Positions 62,651 to 64,000 of a stretch of DNA of 64,000 nucleotides are shown here, one piece after another (the first letter of the stretch is position 1; each line of letters begins with the position of its first letter). The notes under the pieces are model-generated. The model saw only the letters and a program-made list of their open reading frames with translations, searched no databases and was not told the origin of the DNA. The translations under genes and the position numbers were made by a program. Location: contig UESW01005083.1 of the NCBI GenBank assembly GCA_900491605.1, positions 105,559 to 169,558 on the forward strand. Direction: 5' to 3'. The stretch comes from Calamus simplicifolius (Eukaryota > Streptophyta > Magnoliopsida > Arecales > Arecaceae).

Positions 62651-63561
62651 TGTCATGCCCCAAATTCATCATCTGATTGAGCCGCGTGACACGGCTACAT
62701 GAACCCTAAGGCAAGCCCTATAGATCATGCAAGGCTTGATATAAATAATCCATACTATATTCTACAAAAGTTTTATCGTTAAAAAATAGTAATTATCATA
62801 ATTTTTAAAAAACTGAGTAAACATCCACTAATGTCATAAACATGAATTCATTGTTTTTCCTACAATCTTTAGAAAATTTTATTAAAATAGAATTTATATC
62901 TATCTAACTAATCGCTATAGCTACAACGTCGCTCCATTCTATCATATCAAATTAATCATCTTAATTTGTACAAAAATTTTTTTAACAAATATAATGAGCT
63001 CAACAGTCCCGTAAGAATCCCCTACAAAAAATTTACCTTCTTATATAGCAATTTAACATATAATCTTTAGGATATAAATACATGATTAAGTAAAACCAAA
63101 CCACCAAACCAATAAATATAGATGCCATCATGCAATCATGTAACTTACATTAATGACTTTAGATTCAATCAGTTATACATTGGATCCAAATCCACTTGAT
63201 TTTTAGCTCTAGACTACCATAACAACGTTCTAACCCGTGGCGGGGCAACTATCATACTCTAGCCTGTGATGGACAATACTACCATATTTTTAGCCTATGG
63301 TAGGGTCCACATTGTCACACTCTAACCTGTAACTGACAACACTACCATATTTCTAGCCTTGGCAAGGCTCTCACATGGTCAGCCGAGAGCATCAACCATC
63401 ATACATTCATGCATCACAAACAACGCATGGCAGGCATATCAATGCATCGCAACTCAACCATGATAATAAAAATTTCATAAGTTATAATTAGGCAATATTC
63501 ATCAACCAAACCAAACCAAGAATCAGAAAACAGCACAAAATCCATAATTCACCCAACGTAA
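62651..63561 (-). repeat. 5' LTR of the gypsy element (limit at right uncertain)
   Basis: Starts TGTCATGCCCCAAATTC on the plus strand, the usual end of Del/Tekay LTRs in reverse. A degenerate tandem unit (CTCTAGCCTGTGATGGACAA / CTCTAACCTGTAACTGACAA, about 63 bp apart) occurs at 63225-63365. The right edge may be the copia LTR at 63562 or earlier. Confidence 0.65.
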
Positions 63562-64000
63562 TGTTGGGAGAGTTAATCCCCGAGGCATGCATATTTTAAA
63601 ATTTGATAACAATTATCAATGCGAAAATTTAAAGATTACATATTAATCTTTCTAACATGCATCAAGATCATATCTTTGCCTTATATTATAAGATCATTTG
63701 ATCTAAGTATTGCATATAAATTAAATAATTAAGATCATATCTTAATCTTCAAGATGAGAAGTCATACTACTCATCTTGAAGCCTGCCTTAAGATCTAAGG
63801 ATCAAATCACTCACCTTAAGAACAGTAGGTAAATCCTTTGTGCTCTACAACCGTTCAATCGTCCGGCCTCTAGTATTGTCCATGCGAAGCCCCCGAATGA
63901 TCGGATTCCCGGGAGTGCTAGCTCGCGGAAAAATAATTTTGCTGATCTTGAATTCTTCCACTTGAATCTTCCTCCAAGATCCACCAAGCTTTTGCTAACA
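63562..64000 (-). mobile_element. LTR of the outer-copia family, running off the window
   Basis: Begins TGTTGGGAGAGTTAATCCCC and follows the same sequence as 14952 onward (GAGGCATGCATATTTTAAAA, then the AAGATCATATCTTNATCTTCAAGATGA block). It shows modest divergence. Orientation is the same as the outer element. Whether it is a solo LTR or a full element cannot be seen. Confidence 0.88.

Larger units (their letters stand above)
59085..63561 (-). mobile_element. Ty3/gypsy element, 3' LTR missing
   Basis: Minus-strand order: 5' LTR (62651 rightward), primer site, protease region, RT, RNase H, integrase and a C-terminal linker. RT before integrase defines Ty3/gypsy. The integrase tail (H-V-S-M-L-K-K-Y-V, then V-x-I-V-D-R-K-x-Q-V-L) is like that of Tekay/Del-type chromoviruses. 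The 3' LTR is not found left of 59085, and gag, expected between protease and primer site, is largely absent (62560-62630), so the copy has large deletions. Frames are heavily broken. The 5' LTR is abutted by another copia LTR at 63562. Confidence 0.8.

Overview
This is a plant nuclear window, probably from a monocot; a palm is possible, but that rests on overall character and was not tested. I see one clearly functional gene, the 26S proteasome deubiquitinase subunit RPN11 (six exons, 7199-12145, 308 residues). Almost everything else is transposable-element sequence at different stages of decay, plus satellite-like arrays and a few captured or broken gene pieces.

Layout. 1-3453: LINE copy on the plus strand, cut by the window edge, ending in a poly-A tail. 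4327-6916: a second copy of the same LINE family on the minus strand, 5'-truncated, stopping about 280 bp upstream of the RPN11 start codon. 7199-12145: RPN11, with an RTE-clade retroposon relic in intron 3. 12532-13209: a non-autonomous hAT-type element with 8-bp target duplications just downstream of the gene. 13218-14951: unresolved repetitive DNA.

14952-32495: a Ty1/copia element (minus strand) with both LTRs and an exact 5-bp target duplication (TCACG). Its gag is split by a second complete copia element (20871-28859, minus strand, own LTRs, PBS, PPT). 32501-32879: 162-bp tandem units. 32880-34787: plus-strand copia LTR related at its ends to the outer element. 34788-~40925: Sirevirus-type copia fragment (minus strand) with LTR, PPT, an env-position ORF and pol. 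~40945-44307: Ale/Retrofit-type copia fragment (plus strand). 44385-45113: a 364-bp tandem duplication, then a decayed Ty3/gypsy piece.

48576-50293: two inverted fragments resembling SPEAR/TIE-type (SPOROCYTELESS-like, EAR-motif) transcriptional adaptor genes. 50460-52132: GC-rich repeats, LTR end, primer-binding site and gag start of a Ty3/gypsy element. 52530-55610: three successive tandem arrays (about 136 bp, 108 bp x4, about 49 bp x about 45). 55616-58748: a CACTA (En/Spm) element with hairpin-rich subterminal repeats, a captured DUF7086-type gene fragment, an 89-bp repeat array and a promoter/5'UTR-like segment. 59085-63561: a Ty3/gypsy element (minus strand) lacking its 3' LTR. From 63562: another LTR of the outer copia family, running off the window.

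The structures I consider most worth a second look are the nested copia pair, the gene-capturing CACTA element, the arrays beside a gypsy 5' end, the inverted SPEAR-like pair, and the palindromic motif cluster shared by the Sirevirus LTR and the DNA upstream of its env-position ORF. Products are assigned from recognised motifs only; no database search was run.
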